Positions 7,813 through 16,826 of a DNA stretch of 64,000 nucleotides are shown here, in pieces (the stretch's first letter is position 1; the number at the start of each line of letters is the position of its first letter). Source of the stretch: Alphaproteobacteria bacterium. Lineage in GTDB: Bacteria > Pseudomonadota > Alphaproteobacteria > Oceanibaculales > Oceanibaculaceae. The notes under the pieces were generated by a model. The model was not told the origin of the DNA. It made no database searches and saw only the letters and a program-made list of their open reading frames with translations. Location of the stretch: NCBI GenBank assembly GCA_018823745.1, contig JAHJHR010000011.1, positions 169,802 through 233,801 of the forward strand, written 5' to 3'. Made by a program: the position numbers and the translations under genes.

Positions 7813-9464
7813 GCGGCACCCGGAATGCGCAACCGGCGTTCCAGCCGGTGCATGGCATAGACCAGCACCGAGACCAGCAGGAAGAAGGTGATCAGCAGCA
7901 CGTTCATCATCTCGACGGTGTTGCCCTCCTCCGGCCAGATCTGGTTGGTGACGTAGAGCAGCTCCGGCACGGCGATGGCAGAGGCCAGCCCCGTCGCCTT
8001 CACGATGTTCACCAGATTGGCGTTCAGCGCCGCCAGGCAGTTGCGCAGCGCCAGCGGCAGGATGATCAGCGCATAGGCCTTCAGCGGGCTGTAGCCCAGC
8101 GCCTCCGTCGAATCGTGAATATCGCGCGGCACCGCGTCAATGCCGGTGCGGAAGATCACCGTGTTCGACGCCCCGGCATAGACGCCCAGCGCGATGACCG
8201 CCCAGGTGAAACCACCCAGCAAGGGGGTTTCGACGCCATTCGAGGCCTGCACCAGCGGCATCATCGCGCCGATGCCGAAGAAGAAGAAATACAGCTGCAC
8301 CAGCGGCGGGGTATAGCGGAAGAACTCGACATAGGCGGTGGCCAGCCAGCGCACCGGGGCGAAGCGCAGGCCCAGCAGCCAGGCACCGACAATGCCGATG
8401 GTGACGCTCAGCACGATGCAGCCCAGCGCCAGCAGGATGGTATTGGCCAGCCCGCGCAGGAACTGCTCCCGGTCATAGGGGTCATAGAGGATGGTCAGGT
8501 TCAGCCCGAGGGATTTGACCCATTTCTCCAGCTGGCCCGGTGTGCGGACCGTGGTTTGCTGGGTTTCCAGCCGCGTCGGTCGGCATTCCGCCGGAAAGCT
8601 GCCATCGGCTCCGCGCCGGCAGACGGCATTCCCATTGGCATCGCTCGCACTCCACAGCCGGTTCATGCTGGCCAGGAAGGCGGTCTGCTTGATGCCCCAT
8701 TTCGCTTCCAGCTCCAGCAGCAACCCGCTGCGATGCCAGTCGGCCACGGCATCGGAGACCAGCCGCTCAAGCGGGCCGCCCATCGCGACCTGGCGCAGGC
8801 CGACGGCCCAGCCGGTTTCGTCCAGCGTCGGCAGCGGCATGGTATAGGCCTGCCATTCCGGCGTCAGCAGATCGGCGGCAATGGCGGAATCGTCGAACAG
8901 GAAGCCGATGCAGCGCCGGTCCTTCAAGGCCAGCTTGGCCTGGCGGGTTTCCTTGAAGATGCGCAAATCGAGATCGTAGCGCCGGGCGATGGCCTTGTTG
9001 AAATAGGTGCCCTGCTTGGCACAGATCGGCGCGCCCTTCATCTGCTCCCAGCTCATCAGCTGCAATGTTCGGCTGGCCAGGATATTCACGCCCGAGGCGT
9101 AGTAATGCGGCTCCACCATGCCGACGATGCGGCGCCGGCTGGCGCTGTCGCCGGTGGTCGCGATCAAGATATCGATCTGGCCCTGACGCAGGGCTTCCAG
9201 CCGGTTGGCGGATTGCACCGCGACGATCTCAACCGGCACACCCAGGCGCCGGCCAAGATCGTTGGCCAGATCGATTTCCATGCCGATCAGCTTGCCCTCG
9301 GGATCGCGGAACCCCCAGGGCGGATAATCCGCCTTCACCCCGATCACCGCCTTGCCCTTGCTGCGCAGATGATCAAGCTCGTCCGCCTGTACCGGTGAGG
9401 CACCGACCAACAGGGCGATCAGCAGGAGAAGAAAACTGCTTCCTGCCTGAAGCCGCTCAATCAT
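7809..9464 (-). CDS. Fused periplasmic binding protein-permease of an amino acid-type ABC importer
   Basis: A 551-residue fusion. Residues 1-27 form a signal or anchor segment; about 28-250 are a family 3 solute-binding domain (VIGVKADYPPWGF, IDILIATTG, a GTYFNK hinge); about 250-330 are a linker with a cysteine pair; about 330-545 are a permease domain with an EALGYSPLKAYALIILPLA cytoplasmic loop. Fused receptors of this kind deliver substrate straight to the channel. Start chosen at the ATG 9464, which overlaps the upstream stop by eight bases; earlier starts would add a non-signal extension inside the upstream gene. A second, free binding protein is encoded next door, so the system has two receptors. 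Confidence 0.87.
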   Translation of the reverse strand: MIERLQAGSSFLLLLIALLVGASPVQADELDHLRSKGKAVIGVKADYPPWGFRDPEGKLIGMEIDLANDLGRRLGVPVEIVAVQSANRLEALRQGQIDILIATTGDSASRRRIVGMVEPHYYASGVNILASRTLQLMSWEQMKGAPICAKQGTYFNKAIARRYDLDLRIFKETRQAKLALKDRRCIGFLFDDSAIAADLLTPEWQAYTMPLPTLDETGWAVGLRQVAMGGPLERLVSDAVADWHRSGLLLELEAKWGIKQTAFLASMNRLWSASDANGNAVCRRGADGSFPAECRPTRLETQQTTVRTPGQLEKWVKSLGLNLTILYDPYDREQFLRGLANTILLALGCIVLSVTIGIVGAWLLGLRFAPVRWLATAYVEFFRYTPPLVQLYFFFFGIGAMMPLVQASNGVETPLLGGFTWAVIALGVYAGASNTVIFRTGIDAVPRDIHDSTEALGYSPLKAYALIILPLALRNCLAALNANLVNIVKATGLASAIAVPELLYVTNQIWPEEGNTVEMMNVLLITFFLLVSVLVYAMHRLERRLRIPGAA

Positions 9465-10356
9465 CGATCCAGCTCCGGATCTGGTCGAAGTGCCGGATCG
9501 CATCCTGGCTCAGCGGATAATGTAAATCGCCATCGGGGCCGAACCATTTCTGGTAGATGTCGAAATACGGCCCGCGATACTCCTCCACCCCGGACATCAG
9601 GCGCACCAGCGTGTGATCGACGAAATCGCGCCACGGCGAATCATTCTGCGGCAGGATGCAGGCCATCGGCTCGGCATTCAGGTAATCGGCGCGCGGCAGC
9701 ACGATGTAGCGGCCGGGCTGGCTGGCCCGGCGCTGCAGGCCGCGCAGGATGATCGAGATGTTGGAAATGCCGTCCAGCTCTCCCGCCTCCAGCGCCGCCA
9801 TCGCCGCGTTCATATCGGCAAAGGGCACGATCTCGGCGGAGGGCAGGATGCGCCGCATGACGGTGATGGTGGACGAATTGGCAATCACGCCGATGCGCTT
9901 GTTCTGCAACGCCGATACCCCGGCCAGCCCGAATTGCCGTTCGGTCAGAATGCGCGTGCCGTTGAAGAAGATCGTCAGGCTGAAATCGATCACCTCGTCG
10001 CGTGCCCATGTCTTGCTGGCGATATCGCAGGTGATGTCCAGCGTGCCGTCGGCCACCTTTGCGATGCGGCTCTGGGCATCGACCTGGGCGATTTCCAGCT
10101 TGATCGAGCGGCCGGTCTGGCGTTCCAGCGCGGCATGGATTGCGTGAATGATATCAACCGAAAAGCCGACAAACGCGCCGTCCGCATCCCGATAGGCGAA
10201 GGGCCGGATATGATCGCGCGTGCCGGCGTTCAGAACCCCGGTTCGGGCCACACGCTCCAGCACCGATTCCGCCGAGGCGGGCACAGCGCTGCCTGCCCCG
10301 AGCAGCAAGGCCAGAGCCGGCAGCACCAGAAACGACAGCTTTCCCCATCCAGCCAT
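9457..10356 (-). CDS. Family 3 extracellular solute-binding protein
   Basis: Periplasmic receptor, 299 residues, with a clear Sec signal peptide (hydrophobic core about residues 8-22, cleavage near ASA-E). The mature part begins in family style (RTGVLNAGTRDHIRPFAYRD) and contains the DITCDIASKT and IGVIANSST segments of the two lobes. Start fixed at the ATG 10356 by a strong GGAAGGA site and by the signal peptide; longer readings enter the methyltransferase gene. Its stop overlaps the start of the fused receptor-permease. Free receptor plus fused receptor in one operon suggests either two ligands or a high-affinity capture step feeding the fused domain. Confidence 0.86.
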   Translation of the reverse strand: MAGWGKLSFLVLPALALLLGAGSAVPASAESVLERVARTGVLNAGTRDHIRPFAYRDADGAFVGFSVDIIHAIHAALERQTGRSIKLEIAQVDAQSRIAKVADGTLDITCDIASKTWARDEVIDFSLTIFFNGTRILTERQFGLAGVSALQNKRIGVIANSSTITVMRRILPSAEIVPFADMNAAMAALEAGELDGISNISIILRGLQRRASQPGRYIVLPRADYLNAEPMACILPQNDSPWRDFVDHTLVRLMSGVEEYRGPYFDIYQKWFGPDGDLHYPLSQDAIRHFDQIRSWIDD

Positions 10357-10369
10357 TGTGTTCCTTCCC

Positions 10370-11215
10370 TCAGGCCCTGGCCGTCGCCAGGATGCCATAG
10401 CCCAGAGCCAGCGGCGTAACCGGATAGAGCAGAGCATCCGCCGCCGCGCAGAGGCGCGAGCGGGTGACCGCCGATTCCGACAACACGCTTTCAACCCGCA
10501 TCACGATATCGCCGAAGCCGGCCTCGCGCAGTTCCGCCGACAGCGTTTCCGGCGTGAACAGATGATAGAACAGCTCAATCCGCTCGCCGTCATTGTCGCG
10601 GGCATAGAGGATGTCGCCTGCCTCCAGCGCCGGCTTTTCCGGCGTGCCGGCAATGCGCAACGCGTCATGCTCGCGCTGCTCGGTGCGAAAGCGGCGATTG
10701 GCGTTCGGCACGCTGATCACCAGCCTGCCCTCGCCCTCGACCTGCAGCAGCGTTCGGATGCGGCGCAGGATGGCGATGCGGTTGGCCCGCCCGGCAACAT
10801 GCCCCAGAACGCCGAACATGATGATGGCCAGATCGATGGGGTTGCCCTGCGTGTAGTCATCCACCGGTCCCTGCACCAGCGTCACCCGGTCCAGCTGATT
10901 CTCGTTGGTCAGGCGGGTCTTCAGGCCGGACAGCCCCATCGGGCAGATGTCGTAGCCATAAACATGGGCTTGCGTGGTGTGCAGCAGCGGCAGGGTATAG
11001 CGCCCATCGCCGCAGCCGAAATCCAGGATGCTGCGCGCCTTGCCGCCGACTTCCAGAATCGCCGCCATGCTGCGCGCATTGTGCTTGGGATAGCGCCGGT
11101 CATACAGCCCAGTCGCGTAATACCGCTCATAAGACCGGGCGATCATCGCCTCGACCCCCAACCCGTCTTCCTCACCGGGCATCACCGCCTGGATCACATT
11201 CTGCTCCGCCATCAT
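10370..11215 (-). CDS. Class I SAM-dependent methyltransferase
   Basis: 281-residue Rossmann-type methyltransferase. Motif I is ILDFGCGDGRYTLPLL (about residues 63-78), followed by an acidic residue ending strand 2 (YGYDI) and a post-I region containing VQGPVDDY; the C-terminal half is typical of methyltransferases acting on small molecules, with LFYHLFTPETLSAELREAGF near the end. Substrate unknown. It lies between the phosphatase and the binding protein: its ATG overlaps the phosphatase stop (ATGA), and 13 bases separate it from the receptor gene. Inclusion in a coupled signalling/transport operon is unusual and suggests a role in the signal or in handling the transported compound. Confidence 0.8.
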   Translation of the reverse strand: MMAEQNVIQAVMPGEEDGLGVEAMIARSYERYYATGLYDRRYPKHNARSMAAILEVGGKARSILDFGCGDGRYTLPLLHTTQAHVYGYDICPMGLSGLKTRLTNENQLDRVTLVQGPVDDYTQGNPIDLAIIMFGVLGHVAGRANRIAILRRIRTLLQVEGEGRLVISVPNANRRFRTEQREHDALRIAGTPEKPALEAGDILYARDNDGERIELFYHLFTPETLSAELREAGFGDIVMRVESVLSESAVTRSRLCAAADALLYPVTPLALGYGILATARA

Positions 11216-13182
11216 GCTGAACCCTGTGCTTCGGGACCGTTATACCGCAGCGCCAGACAGGTCAGATCGTCCGACTGCGGCGCGGTATCGCTGAAACTGA
11301 CAACGCTGGCCACCACCCTGCCGGCCATTGCCTCGATCGCGACCGATTCGCCGCCGACCAGCGCTGCTTCAAGCCGCGCCTCGCCATATTCCTCATTGGC
11401 CGGATCGAACGCCTCTGTAACGCCATCGGTAAACAGGAACAGCGAATCGCCGGGCTGCAAAATGATGCTTTTCTCGGCAAAAGGCAGCCCGTCCAGAATG
11501 CCCAGCGCCATGCCGCCGGTTACCTCCAGAGCTTCCACCGCACCGGTGTCACGGCGCACCACATAGGGCGGGTTATGCCCGCCATTGGCATAGCGGAACT
11601 CACCCGTCCGTGAATCGAATATGCCGTAGAAGACGGTCACGAACAGCTCCAGCGGGTTTTCCAGGCAGACCAGATCATTGGCCTGGGCCAGGCAATCGCC
11701 GGGGGTGTCGGTCTTCTGCGCCACGCTCTGGATCACCGTGCGCGATACCGCCATGAAGAAGGCGGCCGGCACGCCCTTGCCCGACACATCAGCCATGACA
11801 ACGGCGATGCGATGCTCATCGAGCATGAAATAATCGTAGAAATCGCCACCGACATGACGCGCCGCCTTCATCATGGCATAGCCATCGAACCGCGGGTCCT
11901 GCGGGAAGGTGGCCGGCAGGATGGCGGTCTGCATGTTCTGGGCGAGCAGCAATTCCTGTTCGATCTGCGCGTTCGCGTTTTCCAGCAGCTCGTTCTTTTC
12001 CTGCAATTGCAGGGTGCGGGTCTTCACCAGCGCATCCAGCTCGTCCTGGCGCGCGAAAACTTCCTTGGCCATTTGCTCGAAGACCCGGGCCAGATTGCCG
12101 AATTCGTCCGGGCGCGTCGCCACGGCGCCCAATTGGCCCCGGACATAGCGCTGCTGCTCCACCGCCGCCGCCGCCTCGCTGATGCTGGCCAGCGGCCGGC
12201 TGAGGCGATGCGAGAACCAGGTTGCCGCCACGATGCTGGCCAGCAGGATGGCCCCCGCGACAATGGCCGTGTAGATCAGGCTGGAGCGCACCAGCCCCTG
12301 CAACCCATCGGTCGGCAGGCGCAGCAGCGTCGCCCCGATGGGCCCGCCATCGGGACCGGGTATCGGCGTCACCACCACCATGTTCGCGCCGGACAGCCAG
12401 CTTGCCACATCGCCGCTGCGGATGCTGGCATCGAGGGCTGTGCGCTCGCGCTCATTCGGCTCACTGTTGACATCCGTGCCCAGGATGGCGCCCTGCGCCA
12501 AAGGCTGGAACTGATGGTCGAACACCCAGATCGCATTCACCCGGCCGCTATCCAGCAGGCTGCGCACCACCTGATTAAGGCCGATGCGGTCAACGATGCT
12601 CTGGATGAATGCGAAATCATAACCGATGATCGCGGCGCCGGCCTTGGACACACCGCGCACGCCGGCATATTTGAAGCGCTTGCCGTCCAGGTCGCGGTCG
12701 ATGCTGGGGCCGATCAGCGAGAATTTCTCGCCCGACAGCAGATCCCAGAAGCGATGAAAATGCGGGTCGCGCTCGGCATCCGGCAGAATCTGGAAGGCCA
12801 CATCCGGCAGGCTGTGATAGGTCGTCCAGCCGCCCTCGTCGATGCCCCAGATTTCGCTGATGGCGCTGCGGGCGGCAATCTCGATCAGCCGGTCATTCAT
12901 TTCCACCGCGCTGATGCCGGCCTTCTCCGCCACATCGAACAGATGCGCGGTCAGCAATGCCTCGGCGACCATCTGGCGGCCGACAACGCGCTCGATCTCG
13001 TCCGGCACTGTATTGGCGACCGAAGCGGCCTGCGCCAGCACGCGGGCGATTCGCGTCCCGTCCGCCTCTGCCTGCACCAGGATCGCCTCGCGCGCCTGCC
13101 AGCCGAGCGAACCGGCCAGCGCCAGAACGGCGGCGCTGAGCAACCCGATGATCAGGATAAGAAGCCGGCCCCGCAACGACAT
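11212..13182 (-). CDS. Membrane-bound PP2C (SpoIIE-type) serine phosphatase with sensor and HAMP domains
   Basis: 656-residue sensor phosphatase. Order: membrane helix about 8-28, periplasmic sensing region about 30-300, second helix about 305-325, HAMP linker about 326-380, coiled coil about 380-425, SpoIIE/PP2C domain about 430-645. Catalytic motifs are present: VGGDFYDYF, ADVSGKGVPAAFFM, YANGGHNPPY, FLFTDGVTEAF and SDDLTCLALR with the metal-binding aspartates. RsbU-like enzymes dephosphorylate STAS antagonists, here probably the protein encoded 48 bases upstream, so that they capture the HATPase kinase. The periplasmic domain suggests an external cue, perhaps the loaded binding protein made by the same operon (inference). 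Confidence 0.9.
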   Translation of the reverse strand: MSLRGRLLILIIGLLSAAVLALAGSLGWQAREAILVQAEADGTRIARVLAQAASVANTVPDEIERVVGRQMVAEALLTAHLFDVAEKAGISAVEMNDRLIEIAARSAISEIWGIDEGGWTTYHSLPDVAFQILPDAERDPHFHRFWDLLSGEKFSLIGPSIDRDLDGKRFKYAGVRGVSKAGAAIIGYDFAFIQSIVDRIGLNQVVRSLLDSGRVNAIWVFDHQFQPLAQGAILGTDVNSEPNERERTALDASIRSGDVASWLSGANMVVVTPIPGPDGGPIGATLLRLPTDGLQGLVRSSLIYTAIVAGAILLASIVAATWFSHRLSRPLASISEAAAAVEQQRYVRGQLGAVATRPDEFGNLARVFEQMAKEVFARQDELDALVKTRTLQLQEKNELLENANAQIEQELLLAQNMQTAILPATFPQDPRFDGYAMMKAARHVGGDFYDYFMLDEHRIAVVMADVSGKGVPAAFFMAVSRTVIQSVAQKTDTPGDCLAQANDLVCLENPLELFVTVFYGIFDSRTGEFRYANGGHNPPYVVRRDTGAVEALEVTGGMALGILDGLPFAEKSIILQPGDSLFLFTDGVTEAFDPANEEYGEARLEAALVGGESVAIEAMAGRVVASVVSFSDTAPQSDDLTCLALRYNGPEAQGSA

Positions 13183-13230
13183 GTGAATAGACCCGCTTCC
13201 TGATTATCCGCTGGAAAGGGCAGCCGGGCC

Positions 13231-13566
13231 TCAGGCCGTGGCGGCCAGCGCGCTCTGCTTGTCGGGATAGACAGTGAAGATCGACAGGAAGCCGCTGATC
13301 TCGAACACTTTGGCGATATTATCGTTCAGCCCGCACAGCGCCATGCGCCCCTTGGCTGCCTTCACCCGCTTGGCGGCCATCAGCATGACGCGCAGCCCGG
13401 CGCTGGAAATGAAATCCAGCGCGGTGAAATCCACCAGAATGTCGGTCTGCCCCGCCTCGATACGGCCCAGAATATGCTTTTCGAATTCCGGCGAGGTCGT
13501 GCTGTCCAGCCGGCCCTCAATGGTCACGACCAGAATGGTGTTGTGTGTGCTTTCGCCAATATGCAT
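13231..13566 (-). CDS. STAS-domain anti-sigma factor antagonist
   Basis: Single STAS domain, 111 residues, RsbV/SpoIIAA class. The core strand ILVVTIEGRLDSTTSPEF and the conserved loop LDFISSAGLRVML are present; the serine pair in that loop is the site that the HATPase kinase phosphorylates in this family. Start at the ATG 13566, preceded by a GGGAAGAG ribosome site; a longer frame adds 16 unconserved residues. First gene of the string that continues with the PP2C phosphatase and ends with the HATPase kinase at 5966, so a complete partner switch brackets the transporter genes. Transcription must begin in the 318-base gap upstream. Confidence 0.9.
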   Translation of the reverse strand: MHIGESTHNTILVVTIEGRLDSTTSPEFEKHILGRIEAGQTDILVDFTALDFISSAGLRVMLMAAKRVKAAKGRMALCGLNDNIAKVFEISGFLSIFTVYPDKQSALAATA

Positions 13567-13884
13567 CCGGCTCTTCCCGCGACAAAATTGCGGTTCGACA
13601 TGAGGACTGCGCAACCTGCGTCATCCCCCCCCAGCCAAACCCGATAGGACTGATTTATTGACCCTAATGCACCCTAGCACAGATGGCGACAGGGATTGAG
13701 CATCATTGGCGCCTGCCCGGCCAATGAATTTTGCGTAACATTTCAGCGAGGTAAAAACTCAGCAGGGCCTTGCGGCATGTCCATACCCGGGAAGGATAAT
13801 TTTTAAGGGAATTTTAATGAGATAGATTTAAAATATAGTTCTTATGCACGCACTCAATTGCCTTCACGTCACCAGGAGAGGCTC
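13567..13884. other. Divergent intergenic region (318 bases)
   Basis: Contains no open frame with coding character. It must hold promoters for the STAS-led operon (minus) and the chemoreceptor (plus). The half near the chemoreceptor (about 13790-13850) is strongly AT-rich, unlike the rest of the window, which fits a promoter or a bent or protein-binding region. I found no GGAAC-N16-CGTT stress promoter on either strand, no convincing sigma-28 box and no long inverted repeat. Confidence 0.6.
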
Positions 13885-15234
13885 ATGTCTGTAAACAGCG
13901 ACCTTCAGGACCGGCTTAAATTTCTCAATATAGATGCCGCCACCTGCACCCTGCTACGCCAGATAAAGCCAGCCCTGGATGCCGTTCTGCCGCATATTCT
14001 GGACGAATTCTACAAGCACATTGCCCAATACCCCGCTGTCTCGCATTTCTTCCAGAACCCGGAGATCCGCCGCCACGCGCAGACCGCGCAGGTCCGTCAC
14101 TGGCAATTGATCCTGTCAGGTAATTTCGACGAAACCTATGTCGCCTCGGTCCGCAAGATCGGCATGGCGCATAACAAGCTGGGGCTGGAACCGCGCTGGT
14201 ATATCGGCGGTTACGCGCATCTGACATCGGCTATGCAGCGTTTCGTCAGCGACAATTACAAGGATGGTGCGTTTTCCGCCGGCAAGGGCGCCCAGCGGGC
14301 GGCGCTGCTGGAGGCAATCAACAAGGCGGCTCTGCTCGACATGGATTTCGCCATCTCGATCTATCTGGAAGAGGGCGTGCGCGAGAAAGAGGCATTGCTG
14401 GCCAGGCTTGCCGGTGATTTCGAAAACGGTGTCGGTGCGCTGGGCCAGAACATCACCCGTTCCGTCGGGCAATTGACCAGCGGGGCGAAAACCCTGTCCG
14501 GCATAGCCGATGAGGCGACGCGCCAGGTCGATATCGTGCAGGGCGCTGCCGACACCACCGCCGCCAATGTGCAGACCGTCGCCTCGGCCTCAGAGGAACT
14601 CTCCGCCTCGATCCGGGAGATTGCCAGCCAGCTCGAAAGCTCCACCCTGGCTTCGCGCGAAGCGGTGGAGGCTGTCTCATCGACCGAAAAGACCGTCGGC
14701 ACGCTGACCCAGGCCTCCCAGAAGATCGGCGAGATCGTCTCGATGATCCAGGAGATCGCCAGCCAGACGAACCTTCTGGCGCTGAACGCCACCATCGAGG
14801 CGGCACGCGCCGGCGAGGCCGGCAAGGGCTTCGCCGTGGTGGCCTCCGAGGTCAAGGCGCTGGCCAACCAGACGGCCCAGGCGACCGAGGAAATCAGCAG
14901 CCAGATCAACCAGATACAGGGCGTTACCCAGGAAACCGTCGGCGCCATCAGCGAGATCGCCAGCCGGATCAACAGGATCGACGACATTATCGCGACCATT
15001 GCAGCCGCCGCCGAGGAACAGCAGGCCGCGACGGCGGAAATCTCGCGCAATATCCAGGAAGCCTCGCACGGCACCAACCGCGTCAGCGAGGCCATTCAGG
15101 AAGTCAGCGCCAGTTCCCGCAAAACATCCGACATGGCCGGCACGCTGTTGACCGCCAGCCATGACATCACCACCCAGACCGACTCACTGGATCATCAGGT
15201 CGGCGACTTCCTGAAGCGGGTGCGCGCGGCCTGA
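13885..15234 (+). CDS. Globin-coupled methyl-accepting chemotaxis protein (soluble aerotaxis receptor)
   Basis: 449-residue cytosolic chemoreceptor without membrane helices. Residues about 1-165 are a globin sensor domain: the proximal haem histidine is expected in [15 protein letters not shown], followed by the conserved WYIGGY. Residues about 200-449 form the signalling coiled coil with the hairpin tip [20 protein letters not shown] and [10 protein letters not shown]. Proteins of this layout (HemAT type) bind oxygen and control CheA. Start at the ATG 13885 with an AGGAGAG site eight bases upstream; an earlier TTG lacks such a site. It is monocistronic, ends in a hairpin shared with the gene opposite, and no che genes lie nearby. 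Confidence 0.92.
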   Translation: MSVNSDLQDRLKFLNIDAATCTLLRQIKPALDAVLPHILDEFYKHIAQYPAVSHFFQNPEIRRHAQTAQVRHWQLILSGNFDETYVASVRKIGMAHNKLGLEPRWYIGGYAHLTSAMQRFVSDNYKDGAFSAGKGAQRAALLEAINKAALLDMDFAISIYLEEGVREKEALLARLAGDFENGVGALGQNITRSVGQLTSGAKTLSGIADEATRQVDIVQGAADTTAANVQTVASASEELSASIREIASQLESSTLASREAVEAVSSTEKTVGTLTQASQKIGEIVSMIQEIASQTNLLALNATIEAARAGEAGKGFAVVASEVKALANQTAQATEEISSQINQIQGVTQETVGAISEIASRINRIDDIIATIAAAAEEQQAATAEISRNIQEASHGTNRVSEAIQEVSASSRKTSDMAGTLLTASHDITTQTDSLDHQVGDFLKRVRAA

Positions 15235-15243
15235 TTTGCAGAA

Positions 15244-15273
15244 CGGCCTTCCCGGTTCTGGCCGGGAAGGCCG
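15244..15273. terminator. Bidirectional hairpin between convergent genes
   Basis: Twelve-base perfect arms, CGGCCTTCCCGG and CCGGGAAGGCCG, around a six-base loop, filling the gap between the chemoreceptor stop and the glycosyltransferase stop. No long U-run follows on either strand, so it may act as a barrier or a rho-assisted end rather than a classic intrinsic terminator. Confidence 0.72.
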
Positions 15274-15278
15274 GCTTG

Positions 15279-16826
15279 TCAGCTGGCTGCAGCTGCCGCC
15301 GGCAAGGGGGTTGCCACGCCGGCAGGCGCTGCCCCCTGCTCGCCCTCAATATCGCCGAACCGGTCCAGCGTGTGGTTCGCCCAGCGCGACACGTCGTAAT
15401 GCAGGACATTGGCGTACATCGCCGCCATGCGCTCGCGCTTCTCCGCCTCGGACATGTCCAGCGCCTGGTCGAGCGCGGCGTCCATCGCCCGGCCCGAATA
15501 GGGATTGGCCAGAACCGCCTGCGGCAGTTCGACAGCGCAGCCGGTGAATTCGGATAGCACCAGCACGCCCGGCTCGCCCTGCTTGGCAGCCACGAATTCC
15601 TTGGCAACCAGGTTCAGCCCGTCGCGCAGCGGCGTGATCAGGCAGATATCGGCCATCTTATAATAGGCGATCAGCCGGTCGAACGGGATGGCGTTGGAAA
15701 ACAGCAGGATCGGCGACCAGCGCAGATTGGCGTAGCGGCCATTGATATGGCCGACCAGCCCTTCGATATCACGCTGCGTATCGCGGTAGATCTTCATGCC
15801 GCTGGCGGCCGATACCGAGATCAGCAGCAGCTTCACCTTGCCATGCAGTTCCGGACGACGCACCAGCAGCCTTTCATAGGCCTGCAGCGTCTCCTTCATG
15901 CCTTTGGTGTAGTCGGTGCGGCCGACGGCGACAATCAGGCGCTGGCCGGCAAGCTCCTCGTTGATGGTGCGCTGGATCTGGCGGCTGGGCTCATCCTTGA
16001 TCAGCTGGCCGATCAGCTCCGGGTTGGTGCCGACCGGGAAGGCGTCCAGATGGATCGTACGGCCATTATGCTTCAGGCGTACCGGCACTTCCGGCTCCGA
16101 CAGGGCCATGCCAACCGGCGACATCCCCGGTTCGACCGGCAGGGCCTTCTCGACCTCGACATTTCGGATCGAGCGCGCCACATCGGCGAAATTCTTCGAA
16201 TAGCGCGGGATGTGGAAGCCGACCAGATCGCAATCCAGCAGGCTGTCGACAATCTCGGCGCGCCAGGGCAGCACGTTGAATACATCCGGCCCAGGGAACG
16301 GCGTGTGATGGAAGAAGGCGATACGCAGCGACGGTTTGATCTGGCGCAGGTATTTCGGCACCAGCCAGAGATTATAGTCATGCACCCAGACCAGCGCGTC
16401 ATCCTCGGCCTGGGCTGCGGCCGCCTCGGCGAACAGCCAGTTCACCTCGCGAAAGGTGTTCCAGTCCGCGTTCTCATAGCGGAACAACCAGGGAAAGGAA
16501 TGCAGGATCGGCCACAGCGCCTCTTTCGAGGTGACATGGTAGAAGCTTTTCACCTGGTCGGCGGTCAGCGGCAGGCGGGATACGGCATAGCTGCCATAGC
16601 TGTCCTCGATGCGGATGACCCGCTCGAATTTCTCCTGCTGCTTTGCGGCGACCTGCTTCCAGGCGACCCACGCGCCCTTGCCCTCGTCAATGCGGCCAAA
16701 GAAGCTTTTCAGCGTCGGCACGATGCCATTCGGGCTCTTGTTCTCCCGGTAGACCCGCTTGCCATTCTCCACCGCCTCCTCATAGGGCTGGCGGTGATAG
16801 ACGATGACCAAGGATGATTTCTGCAT
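15279..16826 (-). CDS. ggpS: Glucosylglycerol-phosphate synthase (GT20 family)
   Basis: 515-residue GT20 glycosyltransferase. It shows the start typical of cyanobacterial GgpS rather than Ots[11 protein letters not shown] (about residues 8-17) and [13 protein letters not shown] (32-44), then [19 protein letters not shown] (171-189), VGRTDYTKG (301-309) and [13 protein letters not shown] (399-411). GgpS joins ADP-glucose and sn-glycerol 3-phosphate to form the phosphate of the osmolyte glucosylglycerol. Context supports this: a HAD phosphatase and gpsA, which makes glycerol 3-phosphate, are directly upstream in a coupled operon. Its ATG shares one base with the phosphatase stop (TAATG). Trehalose-6-phosphate synthase is the alternative; family assignment is from remembered sequence patterns. 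Confidence 0.8.
   Translation of the reverse strand: MQKSSLVIVYHRQPYEEAVENGKRVYRENKSPNGIVPTLKSFFGRIDEGKGAWVAWKQVAAKQQEKFERVIRIEDSYGSYAVSRLPLTADQVKSFYHVTSKEALWPILHSFPWLFRYENADWNTFREVNWLFAEAAAAQAEDDALVWVHDYNLWLVPKYLRQIKPSLRIAFFHHTPFPGPDVFNVLPWRAEIVDSLLDCDLVGFHIPRYSKNFADVARSIRNVEVEKALPVEPGMSPVGMALSEPEVPVRLKHNGRTIHLDAFPVGTNPELIGQLIKDEPSRQIQRTINEELAGQRLIVAVGRTDYTKGMKETLQAYERLLVRRPELHGKVKLLLISVSAASGMKIYRDTQRDIEGLVGHINGRYANLRWSPILLFSNAIPFDRLIAYYKMADICLITPLRDGLNLVAKEFVAAKQGEPGVLVLSEFTGCAVELPQAVLANPYSGRAMDAALDQALDMSEAEKRERMAAMYANVLHYDVSRWANHTLDRFGDIEGEQGAAPAGVATPLPAAAAAS

Noticed and set aside
7773..9398. Plus-strand open frame across the fused receptor-permease gene
   Set aside because: Gln/Arg/His-rich low-information translation; the opposite strand gives a clear binding protein and permease.
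15279..16826. Trehalose-6-phosphate synthase (OtsA) as the primary call
   Set aside because: N-terminal motifs and the gpsA/phosphatase neighbours fit glucosylglycerol-phosphate synthase better; kept only as the alternative.
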